This document shows positions 30,675 to 41,511 of a DNA stretch of 64,000 bases, piece by piece; within the stretch, counting starts at the first letter, position 1; each line of letters begins with the position of its first letter. The notes under the pieces were generated by a model. It was not told where the DNA came from. It was given only the letters and a program-made list of their open reading frames with translations, and ran no database searches. Source of the stretch: Rikenellaceae bacterium (lineage in GTDB: Bacteria > Bacteroidota > Bacteroidia > Bacteroidales > Rikenellaceae); assembly GCA_015059735.1 (NCBI GenBank), contig SUZX01000003.1, forward strand, positions 1 to 64,000. Reading direction: 5' to 3'. Position numbers and translations under genes: made by a program.

Positions 30675-32060
30675 TTAACTTTTCTCTCTCAACTTCTCGG
30701 CCAACTTTTCACAGCAGGCATCAATATTTCCAGCACCGAAACTGATCACCACATCGGTCGGCATTGCAGCAATCGTCTCAACCAACTCTTCGCGCGGTAC
30801 AATCTTCCACGCAACAGTGATTCGCTCACCAATAATCTCCGACACGATACCGGCAATCGGCTCTTCACGAGCCGGATAGATCGGCAACAATACCACCTCA
30901 TCGGCCTGCGACAATGCTCCGGCAAACTCTTCGAAGAGATCGCGAGTTCGCGTATAGAGGTGTGGTTGAAAAATAGCAGTTATTTTTCGTGCCGGAAACA
31001 TCCGACGCACGGAAGCAAGTGCGGCAGCCAACTCGCGCGGATGGTGGGCATAATCGTCCATATAGACCTGTTGCGGAGTGTTGACCCAAAACTCGAAACG
31101 ACGCTTTACTCCCGAGAACGAAGCCAGCCCCTCACGCAGACGATCAAAATCGAGGGTACGTCCTTCGGCCTTCGCCGCACACCAAACCGAAGCCACTGCT
31201 GCTATTGCATTTTCGACATTCACCCACCCGGGAATTCCGAGAGTACACCCCTCAATCGGGCCATCAGGCGTCATGATGTCATAACGATAATAACCTCCAC
31301 CGAGCAGTTGTACATTGCATGCCCAAAAATCACATGGCGTATCGTAAGCATATCGATAGCAGGTGATCCCCGAATTATCAACCCGAATATCCACGCCTTG
31401 TTTCAAGATCAGGTATCCGCCTTTCTTGATCTGTCCTACAAATTGCGAAAAGGCTTTTTTCAACTCCTCGTGCGTTCCGTAGATGTCGAGGTGATCGGCA
31501 TCGGCCGAAGTTACCACCGCCACATCGGGCCACAGTCGCAAAAACGAACGATCGAACTCATCGGCTTCGACAGCCAAGCGTACTCCCTCGCCCAATACCA
31601 AGTTGCCATCAAAATTTTTCGAAATGCCTCCGAGAAATGCAGAACCGCCACCTGTCAACGCACGATTGAGCCATGCAATCAATGTCGAAGTAGATGTCTT
31701 GCCGTGTGTTCCGGCCACCGCCATCACATATTTCCCTTCGGCCAAATGTCCGAGCATCTGCGAACGTTTCTCAACACAGAAACCGTGATCGATAAAATAA
31801 CGATATTCGGCATGTTCTTGTGGCACGGCCGGCGTATAAACTACCATCGTAGTCTCCGGATCAAGAAACTCCTCGGGAATCAATTGCACATCCTCCTCAT
31901 AGTGGATCTCTGCTCCCTCCGTTTCCAACGCCTCGGTCAACTGCGACCGCGTACGATCGTAGCCCGCAACCCTGCGACCTTCGTGGAGGAAATAACGCGC
32001 CAAAGCACTCATTCCGATACCGCCAATCCCTAAAAAGTAGATATTTCGAAAACTCTTCAT
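30675..32060 (-). CDS. murC: UDP-N-acetylmuramate--L-alanine ligase
   Basis: YFLGIGGIGMSALARYF; VAGTHGKTSTSTLIAW; DDYAHHPRELAAALAS. Confidence 0.97.
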   Translation of the reverse strand: MKSFRNIYFLGIGGIGMSALARYFLHEGRRVAGYDRTRSQLTEALETEGAEIHYEEDVQLIPEEFLDPETTMVVYTPAVPQEHAEYRYFIDHGFCVEKRSQMLGHLAEGKYVMAVAGTHGKTSTSTLIAWLNRALTGGGSAFLGGISKNFDGNLVLGEGVRLAVEADEFDRSFLRLWPDVAVVTSADADHLDIYGTHEELKKAFSQFVGQIKKGGYLILKQGVDIRVDNSGITCYRYAYDTPCDFWACNVQLLGGGYYRYDIMTPDGPIEGCTLGIPGWVNVENAIAAVASVWCAAKAEGRTLDFDRLREGLASFSGVKRRFEFWVNTPQQVYMDDYAHHPRELAAALASVRRMFPARKITAIFQPHLYTRTRDLFEEFAGALSQADEVVLLPIYPAREEPIAGIVSEIIGERITVAWKIVPREELVETIAAMPTDVVISFGAGNIDACCEKLAEKLREKS

Positions 32061-32107
32061 AACACCATTTTCAGTATAAAGGTCTCTCCGACTCGATTCC
32101 TATCTGT

Positions 32108-33226
32108 TTAACGCCCGACGACCCGAATAATTTCATCGACAATACGTTCGGCAGCATCGGGGCGTGCTAGCTTTTCGAGGTTGGAACTCATCTGCACCAA
32201 TGCCTCTTTATCGGCAGCCAAAGCCAACGCCCGTTCCATTGCCTCTTCGCGACAACGATTGTCGGCAACCAACAAAGCAGCACCTTTGGCCTCCAAAGCT
32301 TGTGCATTTTTGGTCTGGTGATCTTCGGCAACATTGGGCGACGGCACAAAAATCACCGGTTTAGCCACCAACGACAACTCCGACACCGTACCGGCACCAC
32401 TGCGCGAAACGACGACATCGGCCGCCGCATAGGCATAGTCCATGCGGTCGATAAATGCCCCCTGCCAAACATGTTCGGCGGGATGAGTTTCCAAAAACTC
32501 ACGCATCTCCCGTTCGTAGTATTTGCCCGTTTGCCAAATCACCTGCACCGGAGCTTTGCCCTCAGTACGCACGATCCACGCCTTCATCATCTCGTTGAGC
32601 GACCGAGTACCGAGTGAGCCACCGACCACCAACACCACCGGCAAATCGGCCGACAACCCGTAATAAACCAATGCCTCGGAGCGATCAGCCCCCGTCTTCG
32701 AGAAGTTCCCGCGCAACGGATTTCCTGTCAAGAGAATCTTCTCAGCAGGGAAGAAACGCTCCATTCCCTCATATGCCGTACAGATACGTCGAGCCCGTTT
32801 TGCCAAGATTTTATTCGTTACTCCCGCATAGGAGTTTTGCTCCTGGATCACGGTCGGTACTCCCATACGTTGTGCCGCCCACAACACCGGTGCGCTGGCA
32901 TAACCGCCGAAACCGACCACGACATCGGCTCCAAAATCGCGAATCGTTTGACGCGCCTTGCGAATACTACGCAACACTTTGAACGGCACCAAAAGATTGC
33001 GCCACTCCAAGCGTCGTTGCAGACCGGCAATAGGCAACCCGACAATTCGATAGCCCAATGCCGGCACCTTTTCCATCTCCATCTTGCCCTCAGCACCGAC
33101 AAAAAGCAACTCCACCCCCTCACCCAATCGCCGTTTCAATGCCTCGGCAACCGCAACAGCCGGATAGATATGACCACCCGTACCGCCACCCGAAAGAATG
33201 ATTTTCAAAGGTTTATTTTTCTCCAT
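32108..33226 (-). CDS. murG: UDP-N-acetylglucosamine transferase MurG
   Basis: ILSGGGTGGHIYPAVAVAEAL; VVVGFGGYASAPVLWAA; VVSRSGAGTVSELSLVAKPVIFVPSPNVAEDHQTKNA. Confidence 0.97.
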   Translation of the reverse strand: MEKNKPLKIILSGGGTGGHIYPAVAVAEALKRRLGEGVELLFVGAEGKMEMEKVPALGYRIVGLPIAGLQRRLEWRNLLVPFKVLRSIRKARQTIRDFGADVVVGFGGYASAPVLWAAQRMGVPTVIQEQNSYAGVTNKILAKRARRICTAYEGMERFFPAEKILLTGNPLRGNFSKTGADRSEALVYYGLSADLPVVLVVGGSLGTRSLNEMMKAWIVRTEGKAPVQVIWQTGKYYEREMREFLETHPAEHVWQGAFIDRMDYAYAAADVVVSRSGAGTVSELSLVAKPVIFVPSPNVAEDHQTKNAQALEAKGAALLVADNRCREEAMERALALAADKEALVQMSSNLEKLARPDAAERIVDEIIRVVGR

Positions 33227-33262
33227 TATTTTGATTTTTCTCGTTTACTATCTATTTCGCTC

Positions 33263-34804
33263 CTACCGTCCCCAACCTTCGCGATCAAGCGAACGATAAC
33301 CGATTGCCTCGGCTACATCCGAAGTCTCAATCTGTTCACGCCCCGCCAAATCGGCTATTGTTCGTGCCACTTTCAAAATTCGATCATAAGCACGGGCGGA
33401 TAAAGACAGCCGATCCATTGCTCTTTCGAGCAGGGCGGCGGTAGCTGCATCGAGTTGGCAATATTCACGCAACAACGCCGAATTCATCATAGCGTTGGTA
33501 TGCACATTCGGGACAGCAGCAAACCGCCGTGATTGAATCTCTCGTGCACGTATCACCCGTTCGCGAACAACAGCACTCCGCTCCTCGGAGGTTGCAGTCG
33601 AGAGTGCCGAGGGTGATACGGGGGTTACTTCGACATGCAAGTCGATGCGGTCCATCAAAGGGCCCGAAATCCGACTCATGTAACGATGTACCGACCCCGA
33701 AGAACAAGTACACTCTTTTGTCGGATGGTTATAATAGCCGCAAGGACAGGGATTCATGGCGGCAACCAACATGAAATTAGCCGGATAAATCACACTGTAT
33801 TTTGCTCTCGAAACCGTGATCTGTTTATCTTCCAACGGCTGTCGCAACACTTCAAGGACGCTGCGTCCGAATTCGGGCAACTCATCGAGGAACAACACTC
33901 CGTTATGTGCCAATGAGACCTCCCCCGGGGCAGGAGATTGACCGCCGCCGACCACCGCAACCTGCGATGTAAGGTGGTGGGGAGCCCGAAAGGGTCGTCG
34001 TGTCATCAACCCTCCGGCAAAGCCTGTTTTGCCCGCCACAGAGTGGATTTTTGTGGTTTCCAATGCTTCATCTTGTGTAAGCGGAGGCAAAATCGTCGGA
34101 AGACGTCGCGCCAACATGGTCTTTCCCGACCCGGGGGCTCCCACAAGCAACACGTTATGACCTCCTGCTGCCGCAATCTCCATGGCCCGCTTGGCCTGTT
34201 GCTGTCCTTTGACGTCGGCAAAATCTTCGTCGTAACGGCCGACAATCGTTTCGAATGGCTCTTCGGCAACAACTTGCGCCGGAGCAATCTCCATTTCGCC
34301 CATCAGCCAACCGATCAACATTTTTAGGCTATCCACCGGAATCACCTCAACTCCCTCAACGACAGCTGCCTCCGAAACATTCTCCTGCGGAAGCACAATT
34401 CGACGCAATCCCAACTCCCGAGCCCTAATGGCAATCGGCAGCACACCGCGCACCGGACGTACCGAGCCATCGAGCGACAATTCGCCAACGAAGAGAGTTC
34501 CCTCAACCGCCTCAACCGGTATCCGTTCCATAGCAGCAAGGATTCCCACCGCAATCGGCAAGTCGAACGATGCGCCCTCCTTGCGCAAATCGGCAGGAGC
34601 GAGGTTGACCACCACCTTTCGGCCTGTCATCCGCACTCCGGAATTTTCGAAAGCTGCCCGAATACGTTGCTCGCTCTCTTTGACGGCACTATCCGGAAGT
34701 CCGACCAAATACATGCCTAATCCACCTCCGGTGATATTAACCTCAACAACCACCGATGCCGCGTCGATCCCGACAATAGCTCCTGCATGAATTTTGACAA
34801 ACAC
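33263..34804 (-). CDS. YifB/ComM family Mg-chelatase-like AAA ATPase
   Basis: VEVNITGGGLGMYLVGLPDSAVKESEQRIRAA; GAPGSGKTMLARRLPTILPP; LFLDELPEF; MNPCPCGY. Confidence 0.95.
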   Translation of the reverse strand: MFVKIHAGAIVGIDAASVVVEVNITGGGLGMYLVGLPDSAVKESEQRIRAAFENSGVRMTGRKVVVNLAPADLRKEGASFDLPIAVGILAAMERIPVEAVEGTLFVGELSLDGSVRPVRGVLPIAIRARELGLRRIVLPQENVSEAAVVEGVEVIPVDSLKMLIGWLMGEMEIAPAQVVAEEPFETIVGRYDEDFADVKGQQQAKRAMEIAAAGGHNVLLVGAPGSGKTMLARRLPTILPPLTQDEALETTKIHSVAGKTGFAGGLMTRRPFRAPHHLTSQVAVVGGGQSPAPGEVSLAHNGVLFLDELPEFGRSVLEVLRQPLEDKQITVSRAKYSVIYPANFMLVAAMNPCPCGYYNHPTKECTCSSGSVHRYMSRISGPLMDRIDLHVEVTPVSPSALSTATSEERSAVVRERVIRAREIQSRRFAAVPNVHTNAMMNSALLREYCQLDAATAALLERAMDRLSLSARAYDRILKVARTIADLAGREQIETSDVAEAIGYRSLDREGWGR

Positions 34805-34848
34805 CGATTTTTTTGTTTAATTATTCGATACTTAAACGTACTCCCGTA

Positions 34849-36426
34849 TTAGAACGGCACTTCATCGCCCATATTCCGCGACAAATTCGGATCGAACTCT
34901 CCACCCGTTGCCGCGCCGAGAGCACCCATACTCGCACCAAATCCACCTCCGGCATTTGATCCATTAAAACCGCTGGCATAATCGTCGTAAGCCTGCTGAC
35001 TATCGGCAGCCTGTGCCGGAGCCAACATCGAATCGTCCATATCAGCAAATCGTGCCTGCTCTTTCAAGAATCGCAAGTTGACATCGGTAACAGCACCGTT
35101 ACGATGCTTGGCGATGATGATCTCGGCCAAACCAGCGGTCGGCTGACCATTTTCGTCTTGATTGATGCCATAATACTCCGGACGATGAATAAATGCCACA
35201 ATGTCGGCATCCTGCTCGATAGCCCCCGATTCACGAAGATCTGACAACTGCGGACGTTTCGAGCCACCTCGCATTTCGGTAGCACGGCTCAACTGCGAAA
35301 GGGCGATCACCGGCACATTCAACTCTTTGGCAATCGCTTTGAGTGTACGCGAAATGAAGGCCACCTCCTGTTCGCGATTACCTTTTGAATCCTGATTACC
35401 GGTCATCAATTGGAGGTAGTCGATGATAATGATTTTGATGTCATTATGAATTTTCAAACGACGCGCCTTCGAGCGGAACTCAAAGACCGACAATGCAGGA
35501 GTATCATCGATGAAGAGCGGTGCGGCTCCCAGCGGTTTGGTTGCCGACTCCAAATGTCGCCACTGCTCCGGAGAGAGGCGTCCCGACTTCACATCGTTGC
35601 CCTGTAACCCTGTCTCGGCAATAATCAGACGCATCATGAGCTGCACGGCCGACATTTCGAGAGAGAAAAATGCCACGCCCTGCTCGTGATCAACCGCCAT
35701 GTTGCGAGCCATCGACAACACAAAGGCCGTTTTACCCATCGACGGACGTGCTGCAATAATGATCAGGTCAGACAACTGCCAACCGAGCGTCACGCGATCG
35801 ATCGCCATAAAGCCTGATGGCACTCCGTTGAATGCACTCGTATTTTTCGAAGCCTCTTCGATCTGCATCAACGCCCGCGCCAAAATATCCTTCGAAGACT
35901 GCACCGAACGTTTCACATGTCCCTCCGAAACTTTGAAGATTTCGCCCTCTGCATATCCGATGAGTTCTGTCACATCGGTCGATTCGTCATAAGAGCGTCT
36001 TTGAATTTCGGTGGCCGAACGAATCAATTCGCGTTGCACATATTTTTGGGCAATGATCTTGGCATGAAACTCGACATTGGCCGCCGAGCCCACTTTTTGG
36101 GTCAGTTGCGCAAGGTACGATGCCCCTCCCACCTTTTTCAACTCTTTTTTTACTTTGAGTCTTTCGGTCACAGTAAAGAGGTCGATGGGTTTGAGTTCCA
36201 TCGACAGTTCTTCGATCGCCTTATAGATCGTACGGTGCTCTTCGGTATAGAAAGCCTCAGGAGTGACAAACTCCTGCACGGCAATGATACTGTCTTTTTC
36301 GAGCATCAAGGCTCCGAGCACTGCCTCCTCCAATTCAACGGCTTGTGGTGGCACATTGCCGACCGTTTCGGTCAACGCTTCGAAAGCTTCCCGATTGCGG
36401 GAGGAAGGGGTATAATTTTTAGCCAT
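34849..36426 (-). CDS. dnaB: Replicative DNA helicase
   Basis: NVPPQAVELEEAVLGALMLEKDSI; IIAARPSMGKTAFVLSMARN; QDADIVAFIHRPEYY; start trimmed. Confidence 0.97.
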   Translation of the reverse strand: MAKNYTPSSRNREAFEALTETVGNVPPQAVELEEAVLGALMLEKDSIIAVQEFVTPEAFYTEEHRTIYKAIEELSMELKPIDLFTVTERLKVKKELKKVGGASYLAQLTQKVGSAANVEFHAKIIAQKYVQRELIRSATEIQRRSYDESTDVTELIGYAEGEIFKVSEGHVKRSVQSSKDILARALMQIEEASKNTSAFNGVPSGFMAIDRVTLGWQLSDLIIIAARPSMGKTAFVLSMARNMAVDHEQGVAFFSLEMSAVQLMMRLIIAETGLQGNDVKSGRLSPEQWRHLESATKPLGAAPLFIDDTPALSVFEFRSKARRLKIHNDIKIIIIDYLQLMTGNQDSKGNREQEVAFISRTLKAIAKELNVPVIALSQLSRATEMRGGSKRPQLSDLRESGAIEQDADIVAFIHRPEYYGINQDENGQPTAGLAEIIIAKHRNGAVTDVNLRFLKEQARFADMDDSMLAPAQAADSQQAYDDYASGFNGSNAGGGFGASMGALGAATGGEFDPNLSRNMGDEVPF

Positions 36427-36578
36427 TGTTTCGTGATTTTTCAATTTCCAAAAGTAGCGATTTGCCACGAAATATCAAAACACAAAAACAGGAGTTTTTC
36501 GACAAATCGATGTTTATAACATCGGACAACGGATTTTTACGCAATCTCGGACTACAATCGGGCTGTCGAAAACTTTTT

Positions 36579-37301
36579 TCAGCTTTTCACACCCAACTCA
36601 TGACGCGACACGGCCAATGCCGCAATACTTACCCTGCAATCAGGAGCGGCCCGTAAAACAGCCTCGGCACACGAAAGAAGTGTACTGCCCGTAGTCATCA
36701 CATCGTCAACCAACAGAATATGGCGTCCGGCCAATCGCTCGGGTCGTCGCACGGCAAAAGCCCCCTCGACATTAGCAGCCCGTTCGCGTCGCGCTCGAAG
36801 TGCCTGACTCGGCGTATTATGACGTCGATAAACACTCCGAAGATCCACCGGCACTCCGAGTTCTGTTGCGATACCCTCGGCAATATATTCCGACTGATTA
36901 TATCCTCGATGACACTGTTTCAAAGGATGCAACGGTAACGGAATAACCACTTCCACATCGTCATAAAGACCGCTTTCACCCAAACAACGCCCGTACCATG
37001 CCCCCATAACACGAGCCGACCGCCACATATTGCGGTATTTGAAACCATGAATCAGATCGCGCCAACCGCTTCCATGCACAAAAAACAGAAAAGCCGAAGC
37101 TCGATGAATGGGCAGTTGATCGCGGCAACGATCGAGCAACGGATTATCGGCTTCACGCCAATACCCCGTAAGCGGTGCCAAAGCCCGACATAGGACACAT
37201 ATCACCTCTTCGCCCGCCACCAACGGTTTTCCGCACACGGCACAACGATCCGGCACGAAGAGCGCACGCAGATCCTGCCACCAATCATTGAGGATCGACA
37301 T
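36579..37301 (-). CDS. ComF family phosphoribosyltransferase
   Basis: CAVCGKPLVAGEEVICVLC; GYNQSEYIAEGIA; HILLVDDVMTTGSTLLSCAE. Confidence 0.93.
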   Translation of the reverse strand: MSILNDWWQDLRALFVPDRCAVCGKPLVAGEEVICVLCRALAPLTGYWREADNPLLDRCRDQLPIHRASAFLFFVHGSGWRDLIHGFKYRNMWRSARVMGAWYGRCLGESGLYDDVEVVIPLPLHPLKQCHRGYNQSEYIAEGIATELGVPVDLRSVYRRHNTPSQALRARRERAANVEGAFAVRRPERLAGRHILLVDDVMTTGSTLLSCAEAVLRAAPDCRVSIAALAVSRHELGVKS

Positions 37302-39546
37302 CGGCTATAACGGTTATTTGTTTGAAACTCGGATTACTAAATAATTCTTTCAATTCTCCGTTCACTATCTCGCGGGCTCGTGCCGAAGAGGCTCCGCTCT
37401 CGACTTTGAGCAACAAATTCATCAGATACTCGCCCCGAATACGATCGACCGGAGGTGCCATAGGTCCCAGCAACCGGTTCCCAAAACGACCTCGCAACCG
37501 AGCAGCCAACTCACCGGCCGCACGACGCAACAATTCCGGATCGCGATGACGCAAAGTCAACGCAATTAGTCGCGCATACGGCGGATAAAAAAACTGTTGG
37601 CGTTCGGCCAATTGCTCCCGCGCCATCGACTCATAGTCACCGGCAACCACTTGACGGATAATCGGATGCGTCGGTTCTGCGGTTTGGATTACGACCTCCC
37701 CGCCCTCGGAACGTCGGCCCGCCCGACCGGCAACCTGCATCATCCGTTGAAAAGCCCGCTCGGCGGCTCGGAAGTCGGGATTGTTCAGCAGATTGTCGGC
37801 ATTGAGGATTCCGACCAACGAAACTCCCCCGAAATCGAATCCTTTGGTGATCATCTGTGTCCCCACCAAAATATCGGTTTTGTGTTGTTCGAAATCCGCC
37901 ACAATGTTGCGAAAAGCCCGTTCAGAGGTTACACTATCGCGATCAAGACGCGCCACACGCGCCTCGGGAAACAAACGTGCGATCTCCTCCTCGATTTTTT
38001 CGGTGCCAAATCCCTTTGACACGACATCCGTAACCTTGCACGATGGACACTTGACCGGCACGACTTCGGTGTGACCACAATAATGACAGATCAGCCGGCC
38101 GCCACCCCGCTGGTGATAAGTAAGTGTCACGTTACACGATGGGCAACGGGCTGTCCACCCGCACTCGGTACAGGTGACATAAGGAGAAAAACCACGACGA
38201 TTTTGGAATAACATTACTTGTTCGCCACGCTCCAACGTCTCCTCGATTTTGTCTAACAGTAATTTGTTGAAATGGCTGTGTCGCTCGCCTCGACGAGCTG
38301 CTCTCAACGTATCGGAAACCAGAATCTGCGGCAAACGTGCATCGCCATAACGCTCGGAGAGTGTGGCCATTCCGTATTTCCCGATCCGAGCATTAAGCCA
38401 CGTTTCGAGCGAGGGTGTAGCACTACCCAACAGCGCGTGTCCCCCATACAAACGCGCCATCATCACTGCGCAATCGCGGGCATGATAGCGGGGAGCCGGT
38501 TCGCTCTGTTTATAACTGCTATCGTGTTCCTCATCGACAATGATCAACCGCAACCGTTTGAGTGGCAGGAACAAGGCTGAACGAGCTCCGACAACAAATT
38601 CACCTCCCTCCGAGTGATTGAGACGCATATAGGTCTCTGTGCGACACCGATTGGTAAGTTTTGAATGAAAGGGAGTCACACGACTACCGAAAATGCGCTC
38701 CATACGATCGATCAGCTGCGCCGTGAGTGCAATCTCCGGAACCAACAACAGCACATCCCCCCCGCGCGACAGCATCTCAGCAATCAAATGAATATAGATT
38801 TCAGTTTTGCCCGATCCAGTGATGCCTTGCAACAAAGCTGTACTCTTTCCGGAGGCAAACTGCGCTTGCAGTCTGCTTAATGCAGCAACTTGGTGCTCCG
38901 AAAGTTTTGGCAGTCGGAAGTTCGAATTTCCGCGCTCCACTCGTCGTTCGTGTTCGACCTGTCGGATAAACCCCTTGCGAGCCAACGCCTGCAACACGGC
39001 ATAATCGGCTTGCAACAATCGTCGGGCAATTTCACCGGTCGCTATGCGGGTATCATCTCCGGCCGTGGCGATCTCCAATAGGGCTTCATATTGTTTCGGA
39101 GCACGCCGTTCCAGTTTTTCGAAGACTTCGTGCAAACGTTCTTCATCTCGCAACGCGACATCGAGTGCCACATAGACCTCCTTTTTCGGACGAAACTCCT
39201 CCTCGGCAAACTCCTCCTCGGTCTCACCCGATGGCTTCATTAGTGTCGGCAAGGCCGCACGCATCACCTCGCCAAGCGAACACATATAGTACGACGCAAT
39301 CCACTCCCACAAGGCCATTTGTTCAGCCGTCAGGAGCGGATCAGGATATAATATACGATGAACGGATTTGATTCGAGGGAAGTCGGGGCGACGATCATGC
39401 GTACGCCAAACGATTCCCGTATAGAATTTCCGAGGCCCGAATTGCACAGCCACAGCCTGTCCCACAACAACCGTCATTCTCTCGGGAACGGCGTATGTAT
39501 AAGCAGGTTGCGCTAACGGCAATACAATATCGGCATACAAAGACAT
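37285..39546 (-). CDS. priA: Primosomal protein N' (helicase PriA)
   Basis: LLQGITGSGKTEIYIHLI; CxxC zinc motifs (CTECGWTARCPSCNVTLTYH, CHYCGHTEVVPVKCPSC); VGTQMITKGFDF. Confidence 0.97.
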   Translation of the reverse strand: MSLYADIVLPLAQPAYTYAVPERMTVVVGQAVAVQFGPRKFYTGIVWRTHDRRPDFPRIKSVHRILYPDPLLTAEQMALWEWIASYYMCSLGEVMRAALPTLMKPSGETEEEFAEEEFRPKKEVYVALDVALRDEERLHEVFEKLERRAPKQYEALLEIATAGDDTRIATGEIARRLLQADYAVLQALARKGFIRQVEHERRVERGNSNFRLPKLSEHQVAALSRLQAQFASGKSTALLQGITGSGKTEIYIHLIAEMLSRGGDVLLLVPEIALTAQLIDRMERIFGSRVTPFHSKLTNRCRTETYMRLNHSEGGEFVVGARSALFLPLKRLRLIIVDEEHDSSYKQSEPAPRYHARDCAVMMARLYGGHALLGSATPSLETWLNARIGKYGMATLSERYGDARLPQILVSDTLRAARRGERHSHFNKLLLDKIEETLERGEQVMLFQNRRGFSPYVTCTECGWTARCPSCNVTLTYHQRGGGRLICHYCGHTEVVPVKCPSCKVTDVVSKGFGTEKIEEEIARLFPEARVARLDRDSVTSERAFRNIVADFEQHKTDILVGTQMITKGFDFGGVSLVGILNADNLLNNPDFRAAERAFQRMMQVAGRAGRRSEGGEVVIQTAEPTHPIIRQVVAGDYESMAREQLAERQQFFYPPYARLIALTLRHRDPELLRRAAGELAARLRGRFGNRLLGPMAPPVDRIRGEYLMNLLLKVESGASSARAREIVNGELKELFSNPSFKQITVIADVDPQ

Positions 39547-39625
39547 GGATCATCTGTTTTTCCGGCCCCCTACCTCGAAAAAGCCGGCATATCTGCGGAT
39601 CGAAACTCTTTGTGCCGATCCGGAA

Positions 39626-40519
39626 TTACAATTTACTGAGCGCACTGAATCCTTTACCGTAAACCCCCATCACAGAGCCAACGGTAATGAACGCATTGGG
39701 ATCAATGGCTTTAACAAAACGGAGAATTAAGGCACTCTCACGTTTCCGGCAAACAACCATGATGATCTTCGACTGCTCTTTGGTGTACCAACCCTGCGCG
39801 TCGAGGAGCGTCACTCCGCGATGCAACTCTTGGATGATGGTATCAGCCATCTTCTCGTAATCGTGGGTTACGATAAAGAGTTGGCTCGACTGCTGGTTGC
39901 CGGCCAAAATGATATCGGCCGTATATCCCACTACGGCAGTCAACACGAAACCATAGATAACGGAATCGATACTATATCCGACAAGCAACGACGAGCAGAT
40001 AATGAGCGAATCGGTGTAAATCAAGATCTTACCATAACTGATTGTGCGATATTTGTTGATAATCATCGCCACGATATCCGTACCTCCCGTAGAGCCTCCT
40101 TGCGTAAAACAAATAGCCACGCCAGCACCAGCCAAAAGACCACCCAAAATAATCGACAAAATTCGTTCGAGATGCAGGAAATCGCCCGCAGGAAGAATTG
40201 TCTCCCAAACATTCATTCCGACCGAAAGCATCACGATACAAAAGATTGTTTTGACGCCAAAATTCCAGCCGACCACTAATCCTCCGACAACAAGCAATAT
40301 ACCATTGACAATAAGTGCCATTGTACCGATCTGAATCGAAACTCCAAACCACTCTTCCAACGCTGAGGCCAACACCAATGAAAAACCCGTAGCACCGCCA
40401 CCCGTACCCTTAGCCGGAATAATACAAGCGATCCAAGCAAACGAATAGAGCATCGCACCCAAAGTCATCACCACATACTCCTTAATGGATTTGAATGCAG
40501 AATCTTTTGTAATTTTCAT
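39626..40519 (-). CDS. YitT family membrane protein
   Basis: GTGGGATGFSLVLASALEEWFG; FTQGGSTGGTDIVAMIINKY; C-terminal DUF2179-like region. Confidence 0.9.
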   Translation of the reverse strand: MKITKDSAFKSIKEYVVMTLGAMLYSFAWIACIIPAKGTGGGATGFSLVLASALEEWFGVSIQIGTMALIVNGILLVVGGLVVGWNFGVKTIFCIVMLSVGMNVWETILPAGDFLHLERILSIILGGLLAGAGVAICFTQGGSTGGTDIVAMIINKYRTISYGKILIYTDSLIICSSLLVGYSIDSVIYGFVLTAVVGYTADIILAGNQQSSQLFIVTHDYEKMADTIIQELHRGVTLLDAQGWYTKEQSKIIMVVCRKRESALILRFVKAIDPNAFITVGSVMGVYGKGFSALSKL

Positions 40520-40533
40520 GAGAACGAATCAAT

Positions 40534-41511
40534 TTAAGACAAATTTGGGCGCAAAGATAGCACAATTTCGCCTTGATATACATCACAACGCTCCAATTTT
40601 TTTTCAAGCATCGCCCAAAGCTGTTCGTTGCGTACCAATCCCCAATTGGGACCGTAGTGATAACGGGGTGGAGCTTCGGAGGCAAACCGCTCGACCACCA
40701 GATCGGGGCGCAACCGCCGAAACAACTCGACCATCAGATCGAGATATTCATCCAATGTCCAAAACCGGAAGTGTTCCGGATGGCTGTCGTATTCGGCCGC
40801 CATTGTCGTTCCACGAAAAATCTGCAACTGATGGAACTTCACGGAGGTAAGAGGCAACGCATTGATCTGCTCAGCCTGTGCCAACAGCATCTCGTCGGTT
40901 TCGTCCGGCAATCCGAGGATAAAATGAGCCCCGACATGCAACCCTCGCTCGGCACTCATCATCACCGCCCGCTCTGCACATGCAAAGTCGTGGCCGCGAT
41001 TGATACGTCGCAAAGTTGCATCTGAGGTCGATTCGATGCCGTATTCGACTGCCACATATTTATCGCGAGCCAAAGTCGCTAAATAATCGAGTTTACGCTC
41101 ATCGACACAATCGGGACGTGTTCCCACAATGATTCCTGCTACGGCAGGATGCGACAAGGCCTCTTCATAGACCTTTTGCAGTTGTTCCAACGGGGCATAG
41201 GTATTGGAAAACGATTGGAAATAAACCAAGTAGCGCGAAGCTTTACGGTAGCGATTGACATGAAACTCGATCCCCTCTTCGATCTGCTGCCGCACACTTT
41301 TGGCAGGAGTACAATAAGAAGGAGTAAAAGCTCCATTGTTACAAAACGTACAACCGCCTACGGCAAGTGATCCGTCACGGTTGGGACAGGTAAAACCTGC
41401 ATCGACCGAGATTTTCTGCATCCGTTCGCCAAACAGCCGACGAAAATACCCCGCATAAGAGTTATAACGTCGTGTATCGCCCCAAGGATAAACCATATTT
41501 ATAAGCCCCAA
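40534..41511 (-). CDS. TIGR01212-like radical SAM protein (YhcC-like)
   Basis: FTCPNRDGSLAVGGCTFCNNGAF cysteine motif; GTRPDCVDERKLDYLATL; VEYGIESTSDATLRRINRGHDF. Confidence 0.92.
   Translation of the reverse strand: MGLINMVYPWGDTRRYNSYAGYFRRLFGERMQKISVDAGFTCPNRDGSLAVGGCTFCNNGAFTPSYCTPAKSVRQQIEEGIEFHVNRYRKASRYLVYFQSFSNTYAPLEQLQKVYEEALSHPAVAGIIVGTRPDCVDERKLDYLATLARDKYVAVEYGIESTSDATLRRINRGHDFACAERAVMMSAERGLHVGAHFILGLPDETDEMLLAQAEQINALPLTSVKFHQLQIFRGTTMAAEYDSHPEHFRFWTLDEYLDLMVELFRRLRPDLVVERFASEAPPRYHYGPNWGLVRNEQLWAMLEKKLERCDVYQGEIVLSLRPNLS

Noticed and set aside
30960-32033. 357-aa plus-strand ORF
   Set aside because: Fully antisense to murC, with no recognisable domain; shadow ORF in a GC-biased coding region
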